64,000 nucleotides of DNA from Multifurca ochricompacta (Eukaryota > Basidiomycota > Agaricomycetes > Russulales > Russulaceae): the NCBI GenBank assembly GCA_022496185.1, contig WTXG01000054.1, positions 1 to 64,000 on the forward strand. Reading direction: 5' to 3'. Shown here in pieces: positions 34,645 through 44,964 of this stretch. Both the position numbers and the translations under genes were made by a program. How positions within the stretch are numbered: the stretch's first letter is position 1; every line of letters begins with the position of its first letter. The notes below the pieces were generated by a model. It ran no database searches and was not told where the DNA came from. It worked only from the letters and a program-made list of their open reading frames with translations.

Positions 34645-36916
34645 CTATTCCGCGGTTGGCCTCGTCGTTGCAGCGTGGCTTTGACTGAACACCTTTAGCC
34701 ATCCGTCCCCCATCTCAGACCTTAGCGCCTCAATTCGCGCACGGAAAGCGTCCGCCTCCTTGATCTCCTCTTCAATCCCTTCCTCCACTCTATCCGGTTT
34801 GGCAATAGGCGCATCAAACACGGACGCGGCAACGCGCTCCCGCCGCGCTGCAGATCGGCGGGTCGACCCTCTCATGCTCATCATCCGGTCCGATGGCGGG
34901 CGCACGAGCACGGGAGACGGCACGTCGTTGGAATCTGCGGGCGCGGGCGCGTACTCGGTCTGCGAGCGTCGGTGCTTAAATGATGAGCGCGCAACGTCTG
35001 GTGGAGGTGTGCGGATCGCTGAAGCTCGGGGCGTCGCGCAGTCTTCTGCAGGTAAGGGTGTAGACACAGGCGGGGGTACAGGCTCGGTTGTTACGGGGGA
35101 CAATGACACCGGTTCCGCACGCGGAGACCGTGACGCTGATACAGGAGTACTGAAAGACTCGCTTGGCTCCTCCGAAACTGTAATCCACGTGCCAGCAGCG
35201 TTCGCGCCTGAGTCGCCATTCAAGTCCACAATGCGCTTCACTCGTTTTTTCCGGGATTTTGCACCAGTGGTGGATAGGATTGGCGACGGATGGGATAATG
35301 AGGGGGTGGGGGAGAACGCAGGGCTACTCGAAGAGCTTGCACCGCTCGACGCGGCTGGGGGCACGGGTGCCGTTGGTGCCGTTGTCACCGCTACTGCCGC
35401 TGCTGCCCCGACAGGGACCACCGGCGGTGAATATGCCTTCGACATTGGTCGTGTGGAATTCATCTGTTCGGTGGAGGAGAGTCAGGTTCATCTTCTCGTA
35501 GAACCCAGGCGGGGTCCCGTCCAAAAGTATCGTCTTGCTCTCCTTCCAGAAGAAATCGAAACACTTGACACGGTAATCACTGTCGATCTCTGTGAAAGGG
35601 TTGCCCTCCACCCAAACCTCGGCAATATTGGGTAACAAAGAGAGACGGCCAACCTCTCCAGATTCCTCCAATTGATTGTGTCGGACGTCCACGCGTTCTA
35701 GGGCCATGAGTCGCTCAAGACCGCAGATTGAATCTAGGCGGTTCCGAGATAAGTTTAGCGCAAGGACTTGACCCAGTTTCTTGTAAATGCCTAGGACAGA
35801 ATCAATCATGTTATCGGAGAGGTTGAGCGAGACGAGGTTGTATAGGGATGACAAGCCGGGAGGAATAGAAACGAGCAAATTGGAAGATAGATCAAGGTGA
35901 GTGAGTGAAGTGAGATGTAAGAGGGGCTCGGTTGGAATGAAGGTTAGCGCGTTATCAGCTAACGAGAGATGCCTGAGGAATGCCCATTTGGACTGTGGCA
36001 GCTGAGGAGAGTTAGATGATTCTTTAGGCGAAGGAGGTCCAGGCGGATCATCGCTTGTCGGTGCTGCGACGGCTTCCTCCGCGTTCTCTGCTATAGACTC
36101 TGACAGATGCGTGCTGTGGAATGATGATTGCCGCGAGAGACTATTCGCTCCCACGGAGGGGATAGATTGTCTCCGAGAAGAGTCATCTGTCACTGCATTG
36201 ATAAATAGATCAGAGATGTCATCGAGACCACCGCGCTTGACTGTGAGGCTCCACAAATTTTCTGAAAGCCTGTCCCACCCAAGGAGTGTGCGCGGGTCAA
36301 TATCAATGCACTCCAGGCTTTGCAAATTACGGAATGAATCCAATGGTAACGCGTTGTTGCCCGGAGGGTCAGCTGCTATTTCTATAATCTTTTTTGGGCC
36401 CGGAGAACAGAGGGACAGCGCTGGGATCTTGGTGAAGCTACTAAAGATATACTTTAGCTCCTGATCCATGCTTGGTGGTTCGGGACGCCGCCAAAGGCTA
36501 ACTCCTAGCGAAAGGCGAGAAACTGCGGACAAAGAGGTACGAATAGAAGAGAGAGAGATGACATCTGATGTGTCCTCTCCATGGAAGACGTCGATGTAGT
36601 TCATCGGCCGCGACGGGCTGACCACTTTGACGTCAAGTGAGCCTACATTATAGCCGAGTGCTTCGAGGCGGATGAAGATATAGAATAAGCGGTGGGTATC
36701 GATAGCGAAAGCAAGGGGTTTGGGTCTGGTAGATTGTGGAGTGGTGTCAGAAGCGAACCACTGAAGGGGATTAAGCGCGAGACCGGTGGAAGCAGGCTGG
36801 GTAGGCTGGCGAGGTCGTCTACGGTTCTGGAAGGCAGCTTCTGCGAGGCGGGATTCGTTGGTACGAATGAAAGAAGCGACGCTGCGCAGATAATCGTCAC
36901 CGCGTTCGTTATCCAT
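34645..36916 (-). CDS. Leucine-rich repeat protein with low-complexity C-terminus
   Basis: Cytosolic LRR protein resembling conserved fungal LRR proteins of unclear function (fission-yeast SPAC926.06c-like; related to nischarin-type repeats). The start is placed at 36916 (M-D-N-E-R-G-D-D-Y-L); upstream in-frame sequence is low-complexity 5' UTR. About 130 residues of N-terminal domain precede a central region. Consecutive LRRs lie at about 35990-35580 (L-R-H-L-S-L-A-D-N-A-L, L-T-H-L-D-L-S-S-N-L-L, L-V-S-L-N-L-S-D-N-M-I, L-A-L-N-L-S-R-N-R-L), then an LRR cap with V-E-G-N-P-F-T. The 3' part is Ala/Pro/Ser-rich and ends in a short possible coiled coil. The frame shifts near 35475-35490 between M-N-L-T-L and S-T-E-Q-M-N-S; a lost CT dinucleotide or an extra base would explain it. 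Confidence 0.78.
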
Positions 36917-37180
36917 GTGGTAGTGGTAGCGGTGGTGTGGTGGTGATGGTGTATGAAGTGTAAGGATATAGTGAATGTATGTATGAGGTGTATGAGGTAT
37001 GAGGTATAAGGTAAGGTGAGGCGAGGGCGAGGCGGAGGGACCTTTCCGGACTCGGACCAACGGTCCGTTGAAAACCGATTGGTTAGATTACGTCATCTTG
37101 GGGGGACGCGTCATAGCGAGACCGAGCCGAGTTCAGAGGTGAATGGACTTTCCCTTCTTATAACTCATTCACCAAGATCA
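36917..37180. promoter_or_regulatory. Divergent promoter between LRR gene and RAD23
   Basis: 264 bp between start codons. The LRR side is a purine/T-rich low-complexity stretch (about 36945-37035, gtatgaggt-like repeats), which probably lies in that gene's 5' UTR. Confidence 0.5.
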
Positions 37181-38695
37181 ATGAAGATAACAGTAAAGAC
37201 ATTACAACAAAAAGTCTTTCATGTCAGTCATAAATTTTATACTCTCTATGTTTTTATAACTCGCACATAGGTCGAGGTCGAACCAGATGACACGATCTCA
37301 ATCTTGAAGAAGAAGATTGAAGATCAACAGGGTCATGCTATCGAATCTCAGAAGATCATTTACTCAGGTAGCTCTACTTGTTCATTATGCTAAGTGTCCT
37401 ATGGTCTTAGACAAGGTTTATTAGGCAAAGTTTTGTCAGACGATAAGACTATTCAATCTTGTGAGATCAAGGAAAAGGATTTCTTAGTTCTCATGGTCTC
37501 CAAGGTCTGTGTTTTCCTTGCCACATTATTAACTGGAAATCAATCCGATCGCTAGCCTAAAGTCGCACCCGCTGCTTCGACAAGTATAACTACAACCACT
37601 GCCACACCTTCTCCTGCTAGCGCGCCCCACCACCCCACACTGAAGAGTCTGCCTCAAAAAACCCCGCCCCCGCTGCTGCGCCAGAGACGCAAACTACCGC
37701 CTCCCCAACTCCCGCTTCTCCTACTCCCGCAGCAGTACAGACAGTGGCCCCCGCCCCAGGGCCTGCTCTCGGAGCTTCATTTTTGAGTGGTGAAGCCCTA
37801 CAGACTACCATTGCAAACATGGTGGAGATGGGTTACGATAGGGAGCAGATCATGCGTGCGATGCGTGCTAGTTATAACAACCCTGACCGAGCTGTCGAGT
37901 ATTTACTCACTGTGCGCATCAAATGGAGAGCGGTCTACCACAGAGCTAACCGAATTTCTTTTTTTTGTTACTAGGGCATTCCTTCTCACTTAGAAGCTGA
38001 ACTTAACGCACCCGCCCAAAGGACAGCCAACCTCCCCGTAAATTTACCTGCATCTGCCCCTACCGTGACGGCTGCACCTCCTCAAGCTCCTGCTCCACAG
38101 AATTTGTTCCAGGTGTGATCTGAACTTTTTTTTTGCTGAATCTTTCTTATGTCTTTCCTGCCTTTAGCTAGCACTAGCACAACAACAACAGCAGCAGCAT
38201 CCTCACCAACCAAGCTCTGTTGCACCGGGCGTCGGTGGGGCTGGGGTTCCTAGTGTGGATGCCCTACGTAGCGATCCCCGATTTAATGCGATCCGGGATC
38301 TAGTTTCCCAGAACCCCGCCTTACTACAGCCCATGATTCAGCAGCTTGCGCAAGCGAACCCTCAACTAGCCCCAGCCCTTGCCGCAAACCCTGAGTTAAT
38401 TTTTGATCTCCTCAACGAGGGCCTTGCCGGGGTTAACGACGGTGACGATGGCGAACCTATCCCACCGGGTGCCCATGTTGTAAATGTCACGCCGGAGGAG
38501 CGAGCGGCAATTGAGAGGGTACTTTTCATTTTCAATCTTATTGCGTCAACACCTGATATATCTCGTGCATAGCTCGAGGCTCTCGGTTTTCCGCGACAGG
38601 CAGTAATTGAGGCGTATTTTGCGTGTGGAAAGAATGAAGAACTAGCAGCGAATTTCCTATTTGAAGGTGGGTTTGAAGATGATACTTTGCCATAG
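37181..38695 (+). CDS. RAD23: Rad23, ubiquitin receptor in nucleotide excision repair; one-base frameshift in linker
   Basis: Shuttle factor that carries ubiquitinated proteins to the proteasome and stabilises Rad4/XPC. The N-terminal UBL begins [13 protein letters not shown], then V-E-P-D-D-T-I and [17 protein letters not shown]1 is at about 37790-37910 ([21 protein letters not shown]). The XPC-binding/STI1 region is at about 38250-38420 ([21 protein letters not shown]). UBA2 follows [11 protein letters not shown] and ends F-E-D-D-T-L-P, stop 38693-38695. Frames on either side of the C-runs at 37624-37636 differ by one base (S-P-A-S-A-P versus T-E-E-S-A-S-K-N-P); an additional C restores them. 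A second RAD23-like gene follows 350 bp downstream. Confidence 0.94.
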
Positions 38696-39045
38696 GGGTG
38701 ATGGTACAGCTATCGTCTTTTACTGTTGTATTTTTCTTACTTCCTCGCGGTGTGCGTGAGCATAGTAACAATGTGGACTTGCGTAGCTTCATAATGTTCA
38801 TGTCGCTTCGACCCCCAATTAGTTTATCACAGCACAGCAATGCGTGGTGCTCCTTTCCTACTCTTTGTTGCTGTGCGGTTGGTGGCTGGGTATTCTCACG
38901 TGATGCCACAGGCCATGCGCGAATTTCTACTATTCTAGTCTAGTCATGCTTGGCGCTTGGTGCAAAGTTAATAATTATAAGTAAAGCAGCAAGGTAGGCG
39001 CTATCATACTTACCTTCTTTTTCCTCATAACAGAATCTAATACCG

Positions 39046-40812
39046 ATGAAATTAACAGTACGCCCGTTACAACAAGGGAAGGCAGTCTTCGTGGTTCGTC
39101 CTAGCTTAACTCATATCCACATCGATTCAACACAATGTCTTGTTCTAGGTTGAGGCTGAACCATCAGAGACAATCGGTGCCTTGAAGCTGAAGATCAATA
39201 GCGAACATGGTTATCCCGTCGAAACCCAGAATATCCTTAATACAGGTATCCTGCTCTTCAATAGTTTTGAATGTGCTGTAGTCGCTAAGCAGAGGCATCT
39301 CGAACCAAGGGAAACCTTTGCAAGATGACAAGACCATTGGGTCATGTGGCATCAAGGAAACGAGTTCTCTGGTGCTTGTGGTACGTTTGTCGTCCTCATC
39401 GCAGCGACCAAGTCCGGAATCTGGAATTAACTCCATGGGTAGCTGAAACCAGGACTTGCTGGCTCTGCGAGCACCAGCAATAGCAACAGCCCCCGTACAG
39501 CCTCTGCCGTTGCCTTTGGCGCATTGCCGCCAGCAGCTGCGCCTACTGTTGCACGGCCAGCCCTGTCTCTACCACTTTCCGCTGCCATTCCTCCAGTTGC
39601 TTCTTCCTCCAATGCAAAGACGCAAATGCCATCACCGGTACAAGGTACTACTTTCAGCGGGCCGGGTATTTTCTCGAATGTGGGGGCTTCGCAATCGAAT
39701 GTCAACAAGATAATGGACATGGGCTTCACACAAGAGCAGGCTGTGCGCGCTCTACGAGCGAGCTTCGACAACCCGGACCGTGCTGTTGAGTTCTTGATAA
39801 ATGTACGACCCCATCCCCCATCAAATTAAGTTGACTGGGATCCCGATGCGATTTCTTTTATTCTTTTCTCTTCTTGCTATTGTAGGGCTTCCCGCCTCAC
39901 CTGGAAGCGCAGTCCGGTCCCAACACCTCACAAGCATCCAATTCTCGGCCTGGCCTAACCAAACCTGCTTCCGTTCCTGGCATTCCCGATTCAATCACCC
40001 CTCAGTCCTTGCTTCCTCAAAACCTACTCCAGGTATACGTATATTGTTATCTACATAGCGCCTGGGTCTCATCGTTCAACCCATATCTAGTTGGTGCAAC
40101 AGCAACAGCAATCACAACAACGGCGTGATTCAGACCCTCTCGCGGGACTGGGTAGTTTGGGTGGCCTCGGTGGCATAGGAGGGTTCCCCAATCTTGGCGA
40201 TTTGGGCAGTATGGGTGGCCTTGGGGGCATGGGCGGTCTTTCCGGTATGGGTGGTATGGGTGGTGGTGGTTCTGGTGGGGGAACCGCGCAAGTCAGCACC
40301 GAGCAAGTCGAGCAGATCCGGCTGCTCGTCGCGAGAAACCCCAACTTGATAAGACCTCTGCTTGATCAAATTAGGGAACAGGACCCTCAGCGAGCGCCGA
40401 CCGTGGATGGGAATCCAGACGCGCTTATCCGCTACCTGAGTGAAGATGGCGATGGCGGTGACGATAACGCACCTATTCGCATACCCGCCATTAATTTTGC
40501 TTCTACACCTGTTTCTGCTCCTGCTCCTATACCTGCTCATGCCCCAGCCCCAGCCCCAGCCCATGGTCCTACGATTCGTATCCAGCATAAGGGCCAGGTT
40601 ATAAACCTTACGTTTGCAGAGCACGAGTCAATCCAAAGGGTAAGTGCTTTCGTTATCGTACCTAGAGCAGTCTCCTAACATGCCCCATTCTGTAGTTAGA
40701 GGCTTTTGGCTATAAGCGAAATTCAGTACTTGAGGCATACTTGTCATGCGGCAAGAATGAAGAGCTAGCAGCCAATTTCCTTGTTGAAGGTGCATTCGAT
40801 GATGATTCTTAA
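39046..40812 (+). CDS. Divergent tandem Rad23 paralogue
   Basis: Second Rad23-type ubiquitin receptor with the same architecture in the same orientation. The UBL starts [12 protein letters not shown], then [10 protein letters not shown] and [15 protein letters not shown]1 is at about 39695-39800 ([16 protein letters not shown]). A Gly/Leu/Met-rich linker (about 40138-40275) is absent from the neighbour and resembles ubiquilin-like linkers. The XPC-binding region is present but degenerate ([19 protein letters not shown]). UBA2 ends F-D-D-D-S, stop 40810-40812. Intron positions match the upstream gene: after the UBL beta hairpin, after L-V-L-V/M, inside UBA1 and inside UBA2. This supports tandem duplication. 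No frame break was seen, and the copy looks functional but fast-evolving. Confidence 0.88.
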
Positions 40813-41000
40813 GAATTGTAGTTCTTGTCGTTATACGTTACGTTGTTGTAATGTAATAACACCATACCCAGAGCGTGACCGAGTTGACCGAGTGAAATCG
40901 AGGCAGTGCTTGGCCGTGGCCGTGTGGAAGATTGCTTTGCTGTGGACCGTGGACGTGGACATTATAAGGACTGCAAGGCCAGCCACAAATAAGCGACCCC

Positions 41001-43832
41001 ATGCTGCTTCATCTCCACCTTTACCTGCCCGTTCTCGCCTTCATAGGCCTAGTTCATGCCAACAACGGGTCCGTTACTGACTACGCCCCGCTCATCAATC
41101 AACCATGTCCTAATGTTACCACTGACCCACTCGTGCGCGTCTTCTCACCTCGAAACCAATCCCTACACCCGCGCGAGGAGGCATACGTAAATACCCGTCT
41201 GACCACTGTTATCCCCAACGAATGGAAGAACTGGGTCGGTGACGGTTCAGCCATCGGCTACAACCTGTCCTCTTTCAACAACAGCTTCCCCAAGATCGGT
41301 CTCGCCATTAGCGGAGGCGGGTATCGCGCTGCTCAGTATGGCGCTGGTGTGCTCTCCGCACTCGATGCGCGTAACGAGTCTGCCAAGGCGGCAGGCACGG
41401 GTGGGTTCTTACAGGTCTCATCGTACTTGTCTGGTCTCTCTGGTGCGTAAGACGCACCCTTCTATCCTCCAATCCTCCTCTCTTTCCTTTTTCTTTTCGT
41501 GCGTATGCACACGTGCATGCACGCATGCGCTTGTTTTTCTTTATTTGTTGGCGGGCATGCCGTTGAGAATTGAGGGTCCAGTGTTGACACGTACTGGACT
41601 GTGCAGGGGGCTCATGGATTACTGGCTCGCTTTATATGAATGATTTCCCGACCATCAAGGACCTCGTGTATGGGAACGGTGGTAACCTTTCAGGCTGGCT
41701 ACTCGATCTCGCACTCGCCACACCGGATGGTAGCAATATATTTTCTGATGCGAATCAGCATTGGTATGGGAGTATCCTCTGGAGTGTCATTGCCAAAGGG
41801 AAAACGGGGATGTAAGCGCAATATGAAAAACCCCAAACCCTTTTTCGCCGATCGACCTACTGAATGCTTCAATTTTCAGAGACACGAGTCTAACCGACCC
41901 ATGGGCGCGCATGATATCGTATCACTTCTTGAATCAAACCAACCGTAATGACTTCTTTACAAACGATTCGGCCCATGGTGCGGGCCAGCTCTGGTCTAAC
42001 GTGCCGCTTATCCCATCATGGCAGCAACACCTCGTGCCGTTTCCGATTATCCAGACAGACTCTCGTCCCGTCGGTTCGAATTTAACGACGTCGCTTTCAC
42101 CGACTGCCGTGGTATACGAGGTGAATAGAATTTTTCTTATCCGTTCCTTTCTGGCCTGATGTAATTATGTTGTGACATGCAGATAACCCCCATGGAGATG
42201 GGTTCCTGGGATCCGAATCTTTCTGCCATGATGAACTTGACTTACATAGGCACGCATCTGACTGATGGAGAGCCGGACAACGACACAACATGTGTCACTG
42301 GGTTTGACGAGACGGGGTTCATGATGGGCACTAGCGCTAGCCTGTTCAATGTAAGCTCATTTCTACAACTCGGTCACCGTCACTTCCGCTGGTGGTCTGA
42401 AATTACATGCGCGCACGCATTAGCAAATTCTCGACTTCGCGCATAATACTATACAAGGCTTTGACAACAACGATGCGAAGAGTATTTTGCTCATGCTTAA
42501 CAGGCAACTTTCGGAGCTTCGTACTCGTGCAAACGACGTAGCAAACTGGCCCAGCGTACGCTCATATTCCCCGCGACGCTTCAAGCGTGCGACTGACTTG
42601 GCCCGTTTCAACAATAGCCTTTCCACAACCTCACTGGGAAAGATAATTTCGAGGATCTGAGCTCCAAGTGGCTGGAGCTCATCGACGGCGCTTCAAATCA
42701 CGAAAACGTGCCTCTTGGCCAGCATTTTGTGAAGGCACGAGGCATGGATGTCGTAGTGGGGATCGATGCTAGCGCGGATCTCCATACTGGTTGGCCAAAG
42801 TAAAGTCGCTTTCCCTGCTCTTTATCATCAAGTGGAGCTAAATATTGTGCCTATCCCTATGGAATCCAGTGGCAGCTCTCCGTATCTGTCTGCGGCAAGA
42901 ATTACCGACCTCCTTCAGTCTTCGCATCAGCCGGCTCCACCGCTACCTGGTAATACCGCCGAGTTCGTTTCCACGGGCGTGAACATGCGACCCACGTTCT
43001 TTGGCTGCTTTCCAACCCAGAACCCCCCAGAGTATCCCATCATGATCTATTTCCCCAACTCGCCACCGCTTAATGGTGATAATCCTGTATCAAAGTAGCA
43101 CATTCCTACTTCCTTCATCCAACGGGTCATTCATTCACCGCCTCCCTATTTGTAGCACCGGCACTTTCAAACTCGATTACACACCTAAACACACGCAGCT
43201 CTTCCTCGATCAAGTCCACGCGAACGTGATCGGTGGATTCGTACCTAACTCGAACTCTCCCGACCCGAACTTTGGCAAGTGCTTGCAGTGTGTTGCTATT
43301 GATCGTGCGCGGTATCGCGTCAACCCGGTTCTCGCGCGCTCCGAGTTTTGCTCAGCATGCTTCCAGCAGTACTGCTTTGACCCGAACAATTTGACGAGCT
43401 CCGCGCAGCTGCCGGGCCGTAAGCTCGCTTTTGTCGACCCAGACCCGCAGGGTGTGAGCGCCGTCACGGGCTTCTTGTCTCAGAGTAAAGTGCCGATCAT
43501 CCTTGGTTTCGTCGGCGCCGCTCTCATCATTGCTGCCATCTCCGCTTTCTTGTACGTCACCACTCCATTTACTGCTTATTGTTTTTGAGCTTTCTTCCTA
43601 ACGGGATGTATAACCTCCTCCCCCTCTCTGCGCTTTTTTTTTCTGTTGCAGAATATGGAGAAAACGTCGGCAGATGCGCACGGCTGTATACCAAAAAGTG
43701 ATAGAACTTCACGACGAGGATGAGCCACCATTCATTCAACACAATAGATACAGTGATGGCCCAAGATCAGCATCGTCGTACGAACTCGAACGCGTACAGG
43801 GCCTCTCACATGCACCAGGACAACATTTCTGA
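41001..43832 (+). CDS. Lysophospholipase/phospholipase B with C-terminal transmembrane anchor
   Basis: Secretory-pathway enzyme that removes acyl chains from (lyso)phospholipids. It has a signal peptide (M-L-L-H-L-H-L-Y-L-P-V-L-A-F), then P-C-P and many N-glycosylation sites. Conserved blocks are the oxyanion loop S-G-G-G-Y-R-A, the nucleophile motif G-L-S-G-G-S-W, completed after an intron at about 41447-41606, and the aspartate region G-F-D-E-T-G-F-M-M-G-T-S-A-S-L-F-N. Further exons give H-N-L-T-G-K-D-N-F, G-W-P-N-G-S-S and M-I-Y-F-P-N-S-P-P. Near 43485-43555 a single hydrophobic span (I-I-L-G-F-V-G-A-A-L-I-I-A-A-I) is followed by R-K-R-R-Q and a cytosolic tail, instead of the GPI signal of many fungal PLBs. 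Stop 43830-43832. No frame break was found. Confidence 0.92.
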
Positions 43833-44964
43833 TGTAGGTTCCTCGACTCCAACCGAGGAAGACTAACGACGACGATATATGCGTAATGTTTCATTTGTTG
43901 TCAGACGATTTTCCTTTTATTTGGTTATTGGTCAGTATCTAGTTGAATGTACGTGTGTTGATTCAATGCCTGCCCTTCCCCCCTTTTCCATTTTTCACCC
44001 CCACTCCCAATATTGTTATAGACTCGGAACTGCATCGCCCTGTTCTGTTGTCCTTCGATCACTGGACTTATTTTTGTACATACTTTATAGTGGCATATTG
44101 ACTATCAAGTCGCCCCCTCCTCCCTCGCTGCTCTGTTCGTCTACATGTTGCACTTGCACCCGGTTGAAAGAAATTGAAATAAAAGCAAACCTTTATTACT
44201 CTACTCTACTAACACCCGCCAAATTGCAATTCTGGTAAAATCTATCTATCCTTCCCCCGAAATTAAGTCCGCGAGGATCGCCAATTTAAATTTGTCAATT
44301 TGTCTGATCATGTCAAGAAAACTTTATCCTTTTGTTTCTGGTGTGCCTTTCTCCGGTGGCCGGTGGTGCGTTAGTATTGAATTAACTGGTTAGACGGGGA
44401 AAGTGTCAATATGAGTCGAGTGTCTGTCAATTTTCTGTATGTGGGAAATCAGCGAGTGGCCATGGCTAATGGTTGGTATCGTAAGTACAGAACGGATGGG
44501 GTGGATGTCATTCAATTAAATGTAAATTGCATCTATCATGGTGACAGAACTCTCTCTCTTTTTCTTGCGCGCCCGCGTAAATCAAGACGGGAGGGTAAAT
44601 AAATGGGAAGAGGAAGGGTGTGTGAGGGGCGCGTAAAGGCGAAACAGGGACACAAGCAGTTGTACTGCGCAGGGGGTGGTCAGCACCGCCGCCTCCGCCG
44701 AACATATCATCATTGCCCGACAAGACTCCGCGATGCCTACGCGGCGGAGGCTGAAACCGTCAATCCAACGCTTTGTTGATTGATACCTATGTCGAAGGAA
44801 GAAAAGAAACAACATAGGAGGGCAAAGAACAAGTCGTCAAAAGCATAACGGGTACCGTCGTGGACGTCGCTCTGCCAGGTACAGCCCAGGATCTGGAAAA
44901 ATAGGTTTTTTTTTTTTTTTGTTAAACTGACCTGGGGGCGAAAGTCAGCGCAAAAGTGAAACTA
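43833..44964. other. Intergenic region after the phospholipase gene
   Basis: No convincing gene. From about 44430 onward the sequence is the diverged counterpart of 46055-46700, so it represents the 3' flank of the duplicated membrane-protein unit. The part 43850-44420 holds pyrimidine-rich sequence and probably the phospholipase 3' UTR. Confidence 0.5.

Noticed and set aside
34760..35635. Long plus-strand open frame of 291 codons
   Set aside because: It is antisense to the LRR gene, which has clear repeats and low-complexity tail on the minus strand; the plus-strand translation has no family motif.
42540..42640. Frameshift or pseudogenisation in the phospholipase gene
   Set aside because: A GT-AG intron (donor after N-W-P-S, acceptor CAATAG) restores P-F-H-N-L-T-G-K without any indel.
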